From: Alphaproteobacteria bacterium
GTDB lineage: Bacteria > Pseudomonadota > Alphaproteobacteria > Rhizobiales > Rhizobiaceae
DNA length: 5,431 bases
Assembly: GCA_017308345.1 (NCBI GenBank)
Contig: JAFKFE010001120.1
Location: forward strand, 1-5,431
Reading direction: 5' to 3'
Below the pieces are notes generated by a model. The model saw nothing but the letters and a program-made list of their open reading frames with translations, searched no databases and had not been told where the DNA came from. The translations under genes and the position numbers were made by a program. Positions 1 through 5,431 of the stretch are shown piece by piece. Position 1 is the first letter of the stretch. Every line of letters starts with the position of its first letter.

Positions 1-1243
1 GTTCATGGATATCGTCGCCTCGTCGGCGCCCTCGACCGGCTATTGCAACACCATGGGCACCGCCACCACGATGAATTCGCTGGCCGAGGCGCTCGGCATG
101 CAGCTGCCGGGTTCGGCCGCCATCCCCGCGCCCTATCGCGAGCGCGGCCAGATCGCCTACGAGACGGGCAAGCGCATCGTCGACATGGTGCATGAGGACT
201 TGAAGCCCTCCGACATCATGACGCGCAAGGCCTTCGAGAACGCCATCGTCGTCAATTCGGCGATCGGCGGCTCCACCAACGCGCCGATCCACCTCAACGC
301 GATCGCCCGCCATCTCGGCGTGCCGCTCGACAATGACGACTGGCAGAAGATCGGCCTCGACATCCCGCTTCTCGTCAACCTGCAGCCGACGGGCGAGTAT
401 CTCGGCGAGGATTATCACCACGCCGGCGGCGTGCCGGCGGTCGTCGCCGAACTGATGAAGGGCGGCCTGTTGCCCCATCCCGACGCCATCACCGCCAACG
501 GCAAGACGATGGGCGACAATTGCAGGGACGCCGTCAACGAGAACCCGCAGGTGATCAGCAGCGTCGCCAAGCCGCTCAAGGCCAATGCCGGTTTCATCAA
601 CCTCAAGGGCAACCTGTTCGATTCCGCCATCATGAAGACCAGCGGCATCTCGACTGAATTCCGCCAGCGCTACCTCTCCAACCCGAACGACCCAGAGGCT
701 TTCGAAGGCAACGCCATGGTCTTCGACGGACCGGAGGATTACCACGCCCGCATCGACGACCCGGCGCAGGGCATCGACGAGCACACCATCCTGTTCATGC
801 GCGGCGCGGGTCCTGTCGGCTATCCGGGCGGCGCCGAGGTGGTCAACATGCAGCCGCCGGCCTACCTCATCAAGAAGGGCATCCATTCGCTGGCCTGCAT
901 CGGCGACGGCCGCCAGTCCGGCACCTCCGGCTCGCCCTCGATCCTCAACGCCTCGCCGGAAGCCGCGATCGGCGGCGGCCTTGCGTTGCTCAAGACCGGC
1001 GACCGCGTGCGCATCGACCTGAAGAAGGGCACCGCCAACATCCTCGTCAGCGACGAGGAGATCGCCAAGCGGCGCGCCGCGCTGCAGGCCGATGGCGGCT
1101 ATCACTATCCCAAGCACCAGACGCCCTGGCAGGAGATCCAGCGCGGCATGGTCGACCAGTTCTCGGCCGGCATGGTGCTGAAGCCGGCGGTGAAGTATCA
1201 GGACGTCGCGCACACAAGCGGCGTGCCGCGCGACAATCACTGA
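1..1243 (+). CDS. IlvD/Edd-family sugar-acid dehydratase, 5'-truncated (xylonate/arabinonate dehydratase type)
   Basis: The visible frame is already open at base 2 (a Phe codon precedes the first ATG at 5), and similarity to the family extends through that edge, so the true start lies outside the window. About 413 residues are visible; full-length members have roughly 590. The family removes water from a sugar acid (D-xylonate, L-arabinonate and similar) to give a 2-keto-3-deoxy acid, in the cytoplasm, using an Fe-S cluster and Mg2+. Numbering from the ATG at 5: the cluster-ligand Cys lies in GYCNTMGT (Cys14), PAPYRERGQ follows at 41-49, GGSTN at 88-92, [11 protein letters not shown] at 201-211, [10 protein letters not shown] at 266-275, and the catalytic-Ser motif [12 protein letters not shown] at 301-312. 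The C-terminus ([18 protein letters not shown]) resembles sugar-acid dehydratases more than the branched-chain amino-acid enzyme IlvD. The first two cluster cysteines and the metal-binding lysine would be upstream. Substrate cannot be fixed from sequence; sugar-acid type is an inference. Confidence 0.92.
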   Translation, partial: FMDIVASSAPSTGYCNTMGTATTMNSLAEALGMQLPGSAAIPAPYRERGQIAYETGKRIVDMVHEDLKPSDIMTRKAFENAIVVNSAIGGSTNAPIHLNAIARHLGVPLDNDDWQKIGLDIPLLVNLQPTGEYLGEDYHHAGGVPAVVAELMKGGLLPHPDAITANGKTMGDNCRDAVNENPQVISSVAKPLKANAGFINLKGNLFDSAIMKTSGISTEFRQRYLSNPNDPEAFEGNAMVFDGPEDYHARIDDPAQGIDEHTILFMRGAGPVGYPGGAEVVNMQPPAYLIKKGIHSLACIGDGRQSGTSGSPSILNASPEAAIGGGLALLKTGDRVRIDLKKGTANILVSDEEIAKRRAALQADGGYHYPKHQTPWQEIQRGMVDQFSAGMVLKPAVKYQDVAHTSGVPRDNH

Positions 1244-1269
1244 CCGTCTTCGGCCCACGCGAAATCCGA

Positions 1270-1293
1270 AATGCTGGCCGTTTGGCCAGCATT
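1270..1293 (+). terminator. Probable intrinsic terminator after the dehydratase gene
   Basis: A perfect 10-bp inverted repeat (AATGCTGGCC / GGCCAGCATT) with a GTTT loop begins 27 bases after the dehydratase stop codon. The 3' side (ATTCTCGATC) has only a weak U-run, so termination may be inefficient or the hairpin may serve as a 3'-end stabiliser. Its position directly behind the gene supports a role in ending that transcript. Confidence 0.65.
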
Positions 1294-1396
1294 CTCGATC
1301 AATGCTGATTGTCGTGGCAGGCTGCGCGCCGATATGATGGTCGGCGGGCGGCTTCCGATAGCCGATTAGACCGGCTTCGCACCAGAGGATGGAGCA

Positions 1397-1447
1397 ATGG
1401 CGGTGAGAGCGGACAGCCGCCCCGCCTTTCGGATGACCGGTATCTGA
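1397..1447 (+). CDS. Possible 16-codon leader-type ORF (speculative)
   Basis: ATG at 1397 is preceded by AGAGGA at 1384-1389 with a 7-base spacer, a better ribosome site than that of the flavoprotein gene downstream. The frame gives MAVRADSRPAFRMTGI and then TGA, which sits inside the palindrome GTATCTGATAC. There is no run of one amino acid as in classic attenuation leaders, although three of the sixteen residues are Arg. No attenuator-like hairpin pair with a U-run follows. It may be chance in a purine-rich stretch; it is listed because a translated short ORF 170 bases ahead of a gene could affect its expression. Confidence 0.15.
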   Translation: MAVRADSRPAFRMTGI

Positions 1448-1514
1448 TACTGCTTCTTCATAACGCCTTGCCCCCGATAACCCCTGTTCGCTTGCCGCCG
1501 TCGAAGCCGATTGT

Positions 1515-1526
1515 CGGTCCAGACCG
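1515..1526. promoter_or_regulatory. Operator-like dyad upstream of the flavoprotein gene
   Basis: CGGTC-CA-GACCG is a perfect 5+2+5 inverted repeat about 90 bases before the flavoprotein ATG, overlapping at its right edge the palindrome ACCGGT. The size and symmetry suit a dimeric repressor or activator, but arms this short also arise by chance in GC-rich DNA and no regulator gene is present to pair with it. Confidence 0.22.
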
Positions 1527-1616
1527 GTACGGTATCACGCTTGCGATCAGTTTCCGTTATTTCTGGACGAAATCAAGAGGCTGCCACGATCGATCCCTGC
1601 GAGGCTTAAGCCGGCG

Positions 1617-3119
1617 ATGGCACAGGCTGAACCCAATGAGAAGACCCCGCTCGACGTCGCTGTCGTCGGCGGCGGCATGGCCGGCCTGTTTGTGGCATGG
1701 CGACTGCTCTCCGAGGCGCCGTCGGCGCGGCTTGCCGTCTTCGAATCCACGAACCGTGTCGGTGGCCGCGCTTCCACGGTTTGCTTTCCGGGTGAGCCGG
1801 GCTTCGGCATCGATCTTGGCGCGATGACGCTGCTGCCGCAGCATCGCCTGCTGCGAAAGCTGTCGGCCGCCATGGGCGTGACCATGACCCATCCGGTTGT
1901 CGTCACCGAGGCCAACAGGCTGCATCTGCGCGGCAGGAGTCTCGCCTACGGAGAGATTTCACGCTTTGCCCCGCGTCGTCTGTTCGCATACCGGCTGTCG
2001 CGCCGCCTGCAGGCAAAGGGCCCGTCCCGCCTGTTGCGAAAGGCGGCCGCCGAAATCGTCCCGGGCTCCGAGACATACGGCAGCGACGAATGGAACGCGG
2101 CGTCGGGCCACATCTACCGCGGCCGCAAGCTGATCGACTGGTTCACCTGGGAAGCCCTGTCGACCGTGCTCGAGCCCGACGAGATGGCTTTCGCGGAAGA
2201 CGCCGTTGGATATTCGCTGCTGGTCCATGGACCCAATGCCGCCGAGACATTCAAGCTTGCGCTTGGCGAGTTGAGCGGCGGCCGTTCCTACCTCGCGCCT
2301 GATGGCGGGTTCCAACCGATCGCCCGGCGGATTGCCGAGCGGATCGCCGATCGTGGAGGAGCCGTCAAAACGGATCACACCGTCGTCTCTATCGCGCCGT
2401 CAGCGCAAGGGTTGGCGTTGTCGATCGCCGGTGAAGGCGGCGGCCTTGAGGTCGAAGCGCGCAAGGTCGTGCTGGCATTGCCCGCGCTGCCGCTGCAAGC
2501 CCTGGTCGACCGGTCGCGACCGTTCTTCGGACTGCGCGTTGATGAAGATATCGGTCGAGCAAAGCCCTGGCCGATGCTGACGCTCGCCGTGTGCTATCCG
2601 GACCCCTGGTGGGAAAGACTGGGCATCACGGGCGGTCATAGCGTCACCGACTTGCCGGCCCGCCAGATTTGGCATTTTGCCCGGCCGGCCGCCGGTGACG
2701 GCTCGGTTCGCCGTGGGGTGGCCGTCGCCTATTGCGATGGCCCTCATATCGACTACTGGAAGGGATTGTTGCCGCGGCTCGATCCCCGCGCGGGCTTCGC
2801 GTCGCTGCCGCGGGAGCATCCGGCGCTGGAAGCGTTCCACGGGCAGATGCTCGAAGTCTGCCGGCCGTCAGGCGTCCAACCGAAGCCGATAGGCGGATTT
2901 GCGCAGGACTGGGGGGCGCCTGCCTATGGCGGCGCCTCTCATGTGTGGAGCCGTGGCATCGACATCACGACCGCCGCCCAAAGCACGCGTACGCTGGCGC
3001 CGAACGTCCATCTCTGCGGCGAGGCATGGTCCAACAATCATGGCTGGATCGAAGGGGCACTGGAGAGCGCGGAGGATCTCCTGCAGCAGGAGTTCGGCCT
3101 CGCAAATTGGCTTGCCTGA
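1617..3119 (+). CDS. FAD-dependent amine-oxidase-family flavoprotein (500 aa)
   Basis: Residues 13-43 form a classic FAD-binding beta-alpha-beta unit: DVAVVGGGMAG, then the strand ending in Glu43 (LAVFE) that contacts the ribose. RVGGRAST at 47-54 is the GG motif that follows it in flavin amine oxidases. The mid-region YLAPDGGFQPIARRIAERIA (225-244) and KVVLALP (283-289) are the usual second set of FAD-domain elements, and CGEAWSNNHGWIEGALESAE (467-486) is the C-terminal FAD-closing motif. About 500 aa is normal for the family (monoamine oxidase / L-amino-acid oxidase / phytoene-desaturase-like). No signal peptide or membrane segment is evident, so it is probably cytoplasmic. The substrate is unknown; an amine or amino acid is inferred from the fold only. 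The ATG at 1617 lies just before the FAD motif; the nearest Shine-Dalgarno, GAGG at 1601-1604, is 12 bases away, so initiation may be weak. Codon choice looks less strongly biased than in the dehydratase. Desaturase activity cannot be excluded. Confidence 0.85.
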   Translation: MAQAEPNEKTPLDVAVVGGGMAGLFVAWRLLSEAPSARLAVFESTNRVGGRASTVCFPGEPGFGIDLGAMTLLPQHRLLRKLSAAMGVTMTHPVVVTEANRLHLRGRSLAYGEISRFAPRRLFAYRLSRRLQAKGPSRLLRKAAAEIVPGSETYGSDEWNAASGHIYRGRKLIDWFTWEALSTVLEPDEMAFAEDAVGYSLLVHGPNAAETFKLALGELSGGRSYLAPDGGFQPIARRIAERIADRGGAVKTDHTVVSIAPSAQGLALSIAGEGGGLEVEARKVVLALPALPLQALVDRSRPFFGLRVDEDIGRAKPWPMLTLAVCYPDPWWERLGITGGHSVTDLPARQIWHFARPAAGDGSVRRGVAVAYCDGPHIDYWKGLLPRLDPRAGFASLPREHPALEAFHGQMLEVCRPSGVQPKPIGGFAQDWGAPAYGGASHVWSRGIDITTAAQSTRTLAPNVHLCGEAWSNNHGWIEGALESAEDLLQQEFGLANWLA

Positions 3120-3186
3120 GACCGCGCTTGCCGGAGGGGCGATGCAAAGCCGTGCACGACCCCCATATGAATGCGGTATCGGATGG

Positions 3187-3192
3187 AAAGGA
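3187..3192 (+). promoter_or_regulatory. Shine-Dalgarno deciding the start of the 132-aa protein
   Basis: AAAGGA followed by a 5-base spacer (CCATC) precedes the ATG at 3198. The two in-frame ATGs further upstream (3171 and 3183) have no purine-rich site at a proper distance, so the start at 3198 is preferred and the product is 132 aa rather than 141. Confidence 0.7.
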
Positions 3193-3197
3193 CCATC

Positions 3198-3596
3198 ATG
3201 GCGAAACGGCGCTCTTCGCTCGGCTTCCTCGGCATGTTCGGTCGTTCCGGCGACTTGCGCCAGCTGGACGACGCATTGCGCAAGGCCGACCTGCACCCGG
3301 CTTTGGTGCCGGAGGGGGTGAAACTCACCATCGTCAACCTGATGAATGACCGCTGGCCGGACGAGCCGCCGGCGGATGCCTATGCGTCGGTGGCGCAACT
3401 GTGCGGCTATTGCGTCGCCGGGCCCCAGGTGTTCGAGCAGGCCAACGGCCGTGAGCCGACCCTGGCGGTCGAGCGCCGCATCGAGGCGGCGCTGGAGGCC
3501 GGCGACAGTTTCGACGCGCGGATCGTGCTGATGACGCTGCACGCCAAGCTGATCAACGCCGAAGTCGTCGAGCGCTATGGGCTCAGCGCGGAGTGA
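3198..3596 (+). CDS. Small conserved-type protein of unknown function (132 aa)
   Basis: I do not recognise a named family with confidence; the sequence resembles short uncharacterised proteins seen in rhizobia. It has a basic start (MAKRRSS), a short Gly/Phe-rich stretch (LGFLGMFGRSGD, 8-19), then an apparently all-helical body: LRQLDDALRKADLHPALVPEGVK (20-42), a segment with two cysteines, LCGYCVAG (68-75), and an amphipathic helix AVERRIEAALEAGDSFDARI (90-109) leading to LMTLHAKLINAEVVERYG. There is no signal peptide, membrane span or recognisable catalytic motif. The Cys69/Cys72 pair (CGYC) is not backed by further cysteines, so metal binding is doubtful. The protein-like composition and strong ribosome site support a real gene. 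It follows the flavoprotein by 78 bp on the same strand with no clear terminator between, so co-transcription is plausible but unproven. Confidence 0.8.
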   Translation: MAKRRSSLGFLGMFGRSGDLRQLDDALRKADLHPALVPEGVKLTIVNLMNDRWPDEPPADAYASVAQLCGYCVAGPQVFEQANGREPTLAVERRIEAALEAGDSFDARIVLMTLHAKLINAEVVERYGLSAE

Positions 3597-3614
3597 AAGA
3601 CAGGAGCGGCAATC

Positions 3615-5204
3615 CTAGCCGCCCATGCCGCTGCGCGGCAGCTTGATCATCTCGCCGAAGCGGGCGCGCAATTTGTCATCGAGCAGGCGCGAGACGTGGC
3701 GCGGGAAGCGTTCGGCAAGCACGCGCTTCTTCTCCGCGATCGCCCGCGACAGGATGTCGGGCCGGCCCTTTTCATTCCATTCCTTGGGCGAGAACCGGTC
3801 GCCGACGGCGGGATAGAAATACTCGGTCTGCATCAGCTTCAGCGTCTGATCGTTGCCGAGATAGTGCCCGGGGCCCTTGAGGCAGACCTCGGCGATGGTG
3901 TCGATCGACAGGGCGTCGTCGGTCACCTCGATGCCGCGCACGCAACGCAGGCAGTGGCCCAGCATGTCGTTGTCGATGATCAGGCTTTCGAGGCAGAAGC
4001 CGAGCAGCGAGGCATGCATGCCGGCAGATTCATAGACCAGGTTCAGGCCGGACAAGCCCGCCATGACATTGGTGATGCCCTTCTCGTAGCCGGCCTGGAT
4101 GTCGGGCAGCTTGGAGTCGGTCATGCCGGCGGCCGAGCCGCCGGGCAGGTCGTAATATTGCGCCATCTGCGCGCAGGCCGCGGTCAGCACCGACTGCTCG
4201 GCCGAGCCGCCGGACATGGCGCCGGTCCTGAGGTCGGAAACGAAGGGCCAGGTGCCGAAGATCGCCGGATGTCCGGGCTTGATGGCATTGACATAGACCA
4301 GGCCCATCAGCACTTCCGCCACCGCCTGCACGACGGCGCCGGCAATCGCCGCCGGCGCGGTGGCGCCGGCCTGGCCGGCCGACAGAAGCAGGATCGGAAT
4401 GCCGCCTTCGACGCAGGCTTCCAGCACGCCGCAGGCATCCTCGGCGAATTTCATCGGCGGCACGACGAAGCAGTTCGAGTTCGACACGAACGGCCGCGCC
4501 CGGAAATTCTCCTCGCCACCGGCGATCGCATAGAGCATCTCCAGCGCCGGCTTGACGTTTTCGCGCACGGTGAACGACGTGCCGACATGCTTGGACGTTC
4601 CCATCACGCAGGCATAGAGCGTGTTGAAGTCCATATCGAGCGGGTCGGGAATGTCGCGCGGCACCATGGTGCGCTGGAAGAAATGGATGTTGTCCAGCCC
4701 ATCGACGAGACGGGCGGCGTCGTAGAGATCCTGCAGCAGCGATTCGCGGTATTCGCGCTTCTCGACATCGACCAGATGCACCGCCGCGCCCGCCGTGCCG
4801 AAATGCACGCGTTTGCCCTGGATCAGCATGTCGTGCTTCGGATCCTGGCCATGGAGGGTGAAGTTGCGCGCGGCCTTCTTGATCGTGTCCAGCACCAGCG
4901 CGCGGGGCAGCCGGATGCGGCCGTCGTCGCCATGGATGCCGCCGGCCCGGGTCAGCGCCTCGATGCAGGATGGGATGGCGTTGGCGAAGCCGACCGTTTC
5001 CAGCAGCGTCAGCACGGCTTCGTGGATGCGCTCCTGGTCGTTCTGGCTCAATGGGCCGTAGCTGCCGCCTTCAAGCCCCGGCCGCACCGGGCGGATGTCG
5101 TCGGCCAAAGGCGCCGCCCGCATCGCGCGGCGCGCTTCGCGCCCGCCGGACCGCCGCGAACGCTGATCCGAGGCCGCTTCCTGCTTCTCGAGAGCCACTG
5201 ACAT
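3615..5204 (-). CDS. MttB-family trimethylamine/quaternary-amine corrinoid methyltransferase, non-pyrrolysine (529 aa)
   Basis: The family moves a methyl group from trimethylamine or, in the non-pyrrolysine members such as MtgB, from glycine betaine and related quaternary amines, to the cobalt of a cognate corrinoid protein in the cytoplasm. An Arg-rich, probably disordered leader (about 1-35) is followed by the family signature RPVRPGLEGGSYGPLS (38-53), the early barrel element HFGTAGAAVHLVD (134-146), SNSNCFVVPPMKF (241-253), the highly typical LLLSAGQAGATAPAAIAGAVVQAVAEVLMGL (272-302), PGHPAIFGT (310-318) and DSKLPDIQAGYEKG (363-376). The 529-aa length is slightly longer than most members because of the N-terminus. 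No in-frame TAG interrupts the gene, so it lacks the pyrrolysine of archaeal MttB; TAG is used only as the stop codon. The ATG at 5204 is set by GGAG with a 7-base spacer. No corrinoid protein, methyl-corrinoid:folate methyltransferase or transporter is in view. Family assignment is strong; glycine betaine versus proline betaine, carnitine or another substrate is open. Confidence 0.93.
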   Translation of the reverse strand: MSVALEKQEAASDQRSRRSGGREARRAMRAAPLADDIRPVRPGLEGGSYGPLSQNDQERIHEAVLTLLETVGFANAIPSCIEALTRAGGIHGDDGRIRLPRALVLDTIKKAARNFTLHGQDPKHDMLIQGKRVHFGTAGAAVHLVDVEKREYRESLLQDLYDAARLVDGLDNIHFFQRTMVPRDIPDPLDMDFNTLYACVMGTSKHVGTSFTVRENVKPALEMLYAIAGGEENFRARPFVSNSNCFVVPPMKFAEDACGVLEACVEGGIPILLLSAGQAGATAPAAIAGAVVQAVAEVLMGLVYVNAIKPGHPAIFGTWPFVSDLRTGAMSGGSAEQSVLTAACAQMAQYYDLPGGSAAGMTDSKLPDIQAGYEKGITNVMAGLSGLNLVYESAGMHASLLGFCLESLIIDNDMLGHCLRCVRGIEVTDDALSIDTIAEVCLKGPGHYLGNDQTLKLMQTEYFYPAVGDRFSPKEWNEKGRPDILSRAIAEKKRVLAERFPRHVSRLLDDKLRARFGEMIKLPRSGMGG

Positions 5205-5211
5205 GGATACA

Positions 5212-5215
5212 CTCC
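5212..5215 (-). promoter_or_regulatory. Shine-Dalgarno of the methyltransferase gene
   Basis: On the minus strand GTGGAG is followed by TGTATCC and then ATG, a 7-base spacer. This fixes the start at 5204 and argues against an in-frame start further inside the Arg-rich leader. Confidence 0.7.
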
Positions 5216-5244
5216 ACTTTTGTCTTTATCGCGAGGCGGGACGC

Positions 5245-5260
5245 GGTGGTTGGTCCACCA
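5245..5260. promoter_or_regulatory. Operator-like dyad in the methyltransferase leader region
   Basis: Two overlapping symmetries lie about 45 bases upstream of the methyltransferase ATG: GGTGG-TTGGT-CCACC (5245-5259) and TGGT-CC-ACCA (5251-5260). TGGT/ACCA half-sites are typical of FadR-subfamily GntR regulators, although those usually have three bases between the half-sites and not two. A further TTGG/CCAA pair lies upstream around 5305-5326. No convincing -35/-10 elements were found on the minus strand. Regulator binding is inference from shape only. Confidence 0.3.
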
Positions 5261-5375
5261 TCGGCCTGCCTCGTCCCCTTCCGGCCCCGACTATGCCGCC
5301 GGCATTGGTACAGCCTATGAGCCAACCAACCCCGTCGAATATGCCAGAATTCTAGAGCGATAAGGGGGCGCGAAC

Positions 5376-5406
5376 AAAAAGAGCCGGCGCGACGCCGGCT
5401 CTTTCT
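5376..5406 (-). terminator. Strong intrinsic terminator, minus orientation
   Basis: A perfect 12-bp stem (AAAGAGCCGGCG / CGCCGGCTCTTT at 5378-5389 and 5393-5404) encloses a 3-base loop. Read on the minus strand the stem runs into TTTTT followed by GTTCG, a textbook Rho-independent terminator. Read on the plus strand it ends in CTTTCT, which is weaker. It therefore most likely ends a minus-strand gene entering from the right edge and insulates the methyltransferase promoter region from it. Confidence 0.85.
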
Positions 5407-5421
5407 GGAAGTCTGCGGCGA

Positions 5422-5431
5422 TCAGGCGGCC
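5422..5431 (-). CDS. Possible 3' tip of a minus-strand gene (only the stop and two full codons visible)
   Basis: The minus strand at the right edge reads G-GCC-GCC-TGA, i.e. a possible Ala-Ala-stop ending 18 bases before the terminator stem. The spacing is right for a gene served by that terminator, but two sense codons cannot identify a product and the frame is only a guess. Confidence 0.3.

Larger units (their letters stand above)
1244..1616. other. 373-bp intergenic gap without a convincing gene
   Basis: Apart from the hairpin at 1270-1293, this stretch holds no ORF that reads like a protein. A long plus frame from a TTG at 1309 runs deep into the flavoprotein gene in another frame and has an Arg/Ser-rich, low-complexity composition, so I treat it as chance. 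Items seen: a 16-codon ORF at 1397-1447 with AGAGGA seven bases before its ATG; an 11-base palindrome GTATCTGATAC at 1440-1450; and a dyad CGGTC-CA-GACCG at 1515-1526 followed by the palindrome ACCGGT at 1523-1528. It presumably carries the promoter and control sites of the flavoprotein gene, but I find no clean -35/-10 pair. Confidence 0.6.

Noticed and set aside
1309..1827. 172-codon plus-strand frame from a TTG start
   Set aside because: It overlaps the flavoprotein by about 210 bases in another frame, has Arg/Ser-rich composition, no ribosome site and no recognisable motif.
3142..3321. Short ORF with ATG at 3142 behind GGAGGGG at 3133-3139
   Set aside because: Despite the good Shine-Dalgarno-like sequence, the frame lies mostly inside the 132-aa gene in another phase and encodes a Cys/Trp/Arg-rich, non-protein-like product.
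2868..3542. 224-codon minus-strand frame across the end of the flavoprotein and the 132-aa gene
   Set aside because: It spans two well-supported plus-strand genes, has a His/Arg/Gln/Ala-rich composition and no start signal; it is a GC-rich antisense shadow.
3615..3617. Amber (TAG) stop of an MttB-family gene as a possible pyrrolysine codon
   Set aside because: It lies at the natural C-terminal end, far from the central position of pyrrolysine in archaeal MttB. Reading through would enter the antisense of the neighbouring gene, and no pyrrolysine genes are visible.
3696..5201. A 501-codon open frame on the plus strand, antisense to almost the whole methyltransferase gene
   Set aside because: Its product is dominated by His, Arg, Gly, Ala and Gln with no motif, as expected from the reverse complement of a GC-rich gene. 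The minus-strand frame carries clear MttB motifs and its own Shine-Dalgarno.
5345..5360. AGAATTCT and TCTAGA palindromes as a possible cloning-junction or operator site
   Set aside because: They are short, overlapping restriction-type palindromes in otherwise normal intergenic sequence, with no change in composition on either side; chance is sufficient.

Overview
The window is high-GC, with strong G/C preference at third codon positions. Its four protein genes read like those of an alphaproteobacterium of the order Hyphomicrobiales (rhizobia; Mesorhizobium or a relative is my best guess). That placement rests on protein style and codon use only, because no rRNA or other marker gene is present.

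Layout from left to right: (1) the 3' two-thirds of an IlvD/Edd-family sugar-acid dehydratase on the + strand, closed by a perfect 10-bp hairpin; (2) a 373-bp gap with no convincing gene, holding a few short dyads and one 16-codon ORF with a good Shine-Dalgarno; (3) a complete FAD-dependent amine-oxidase-type flavoprotein (500 aa, +); (4) after a 78-bp gap on the same strand, a small conserved-looking protein of unknown function (132 aa); (5) converging on it with only 18 bp between the stop codons, a complete MttB-family (trimethylamine/quaternary-amine) methyltransferase of the non-pyrrolysine type (529 aa, -); (6) its upstream region with a clear Shine-Dalgarno and a small operator-like dyad; (7) at the right edge, a strong intrinsic terminator oriented on the - strand, which probably ends a minus-strand gene lying just outside the window.

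Functionally the window looks like ordinary catabolic chromosome: sugar-acid dehydration, oxidation of an unidentified amine, and demethylation of a quaternary or tertiary methylamine such as glycine betaine. The flavoprotein and the 132-aa protein may share a transcript. The methyltransferase is a separate leftward unit whose corrinoid-protein partner is not in view. I see no mobile element, CRISPR array, tRNA, rRNA or defence system, and nothing that clearly amounts to an undescribed system. The best leads are the unidentified oxidase/132-aa protein pair and the substrate and missing partner of the MttB homologue.
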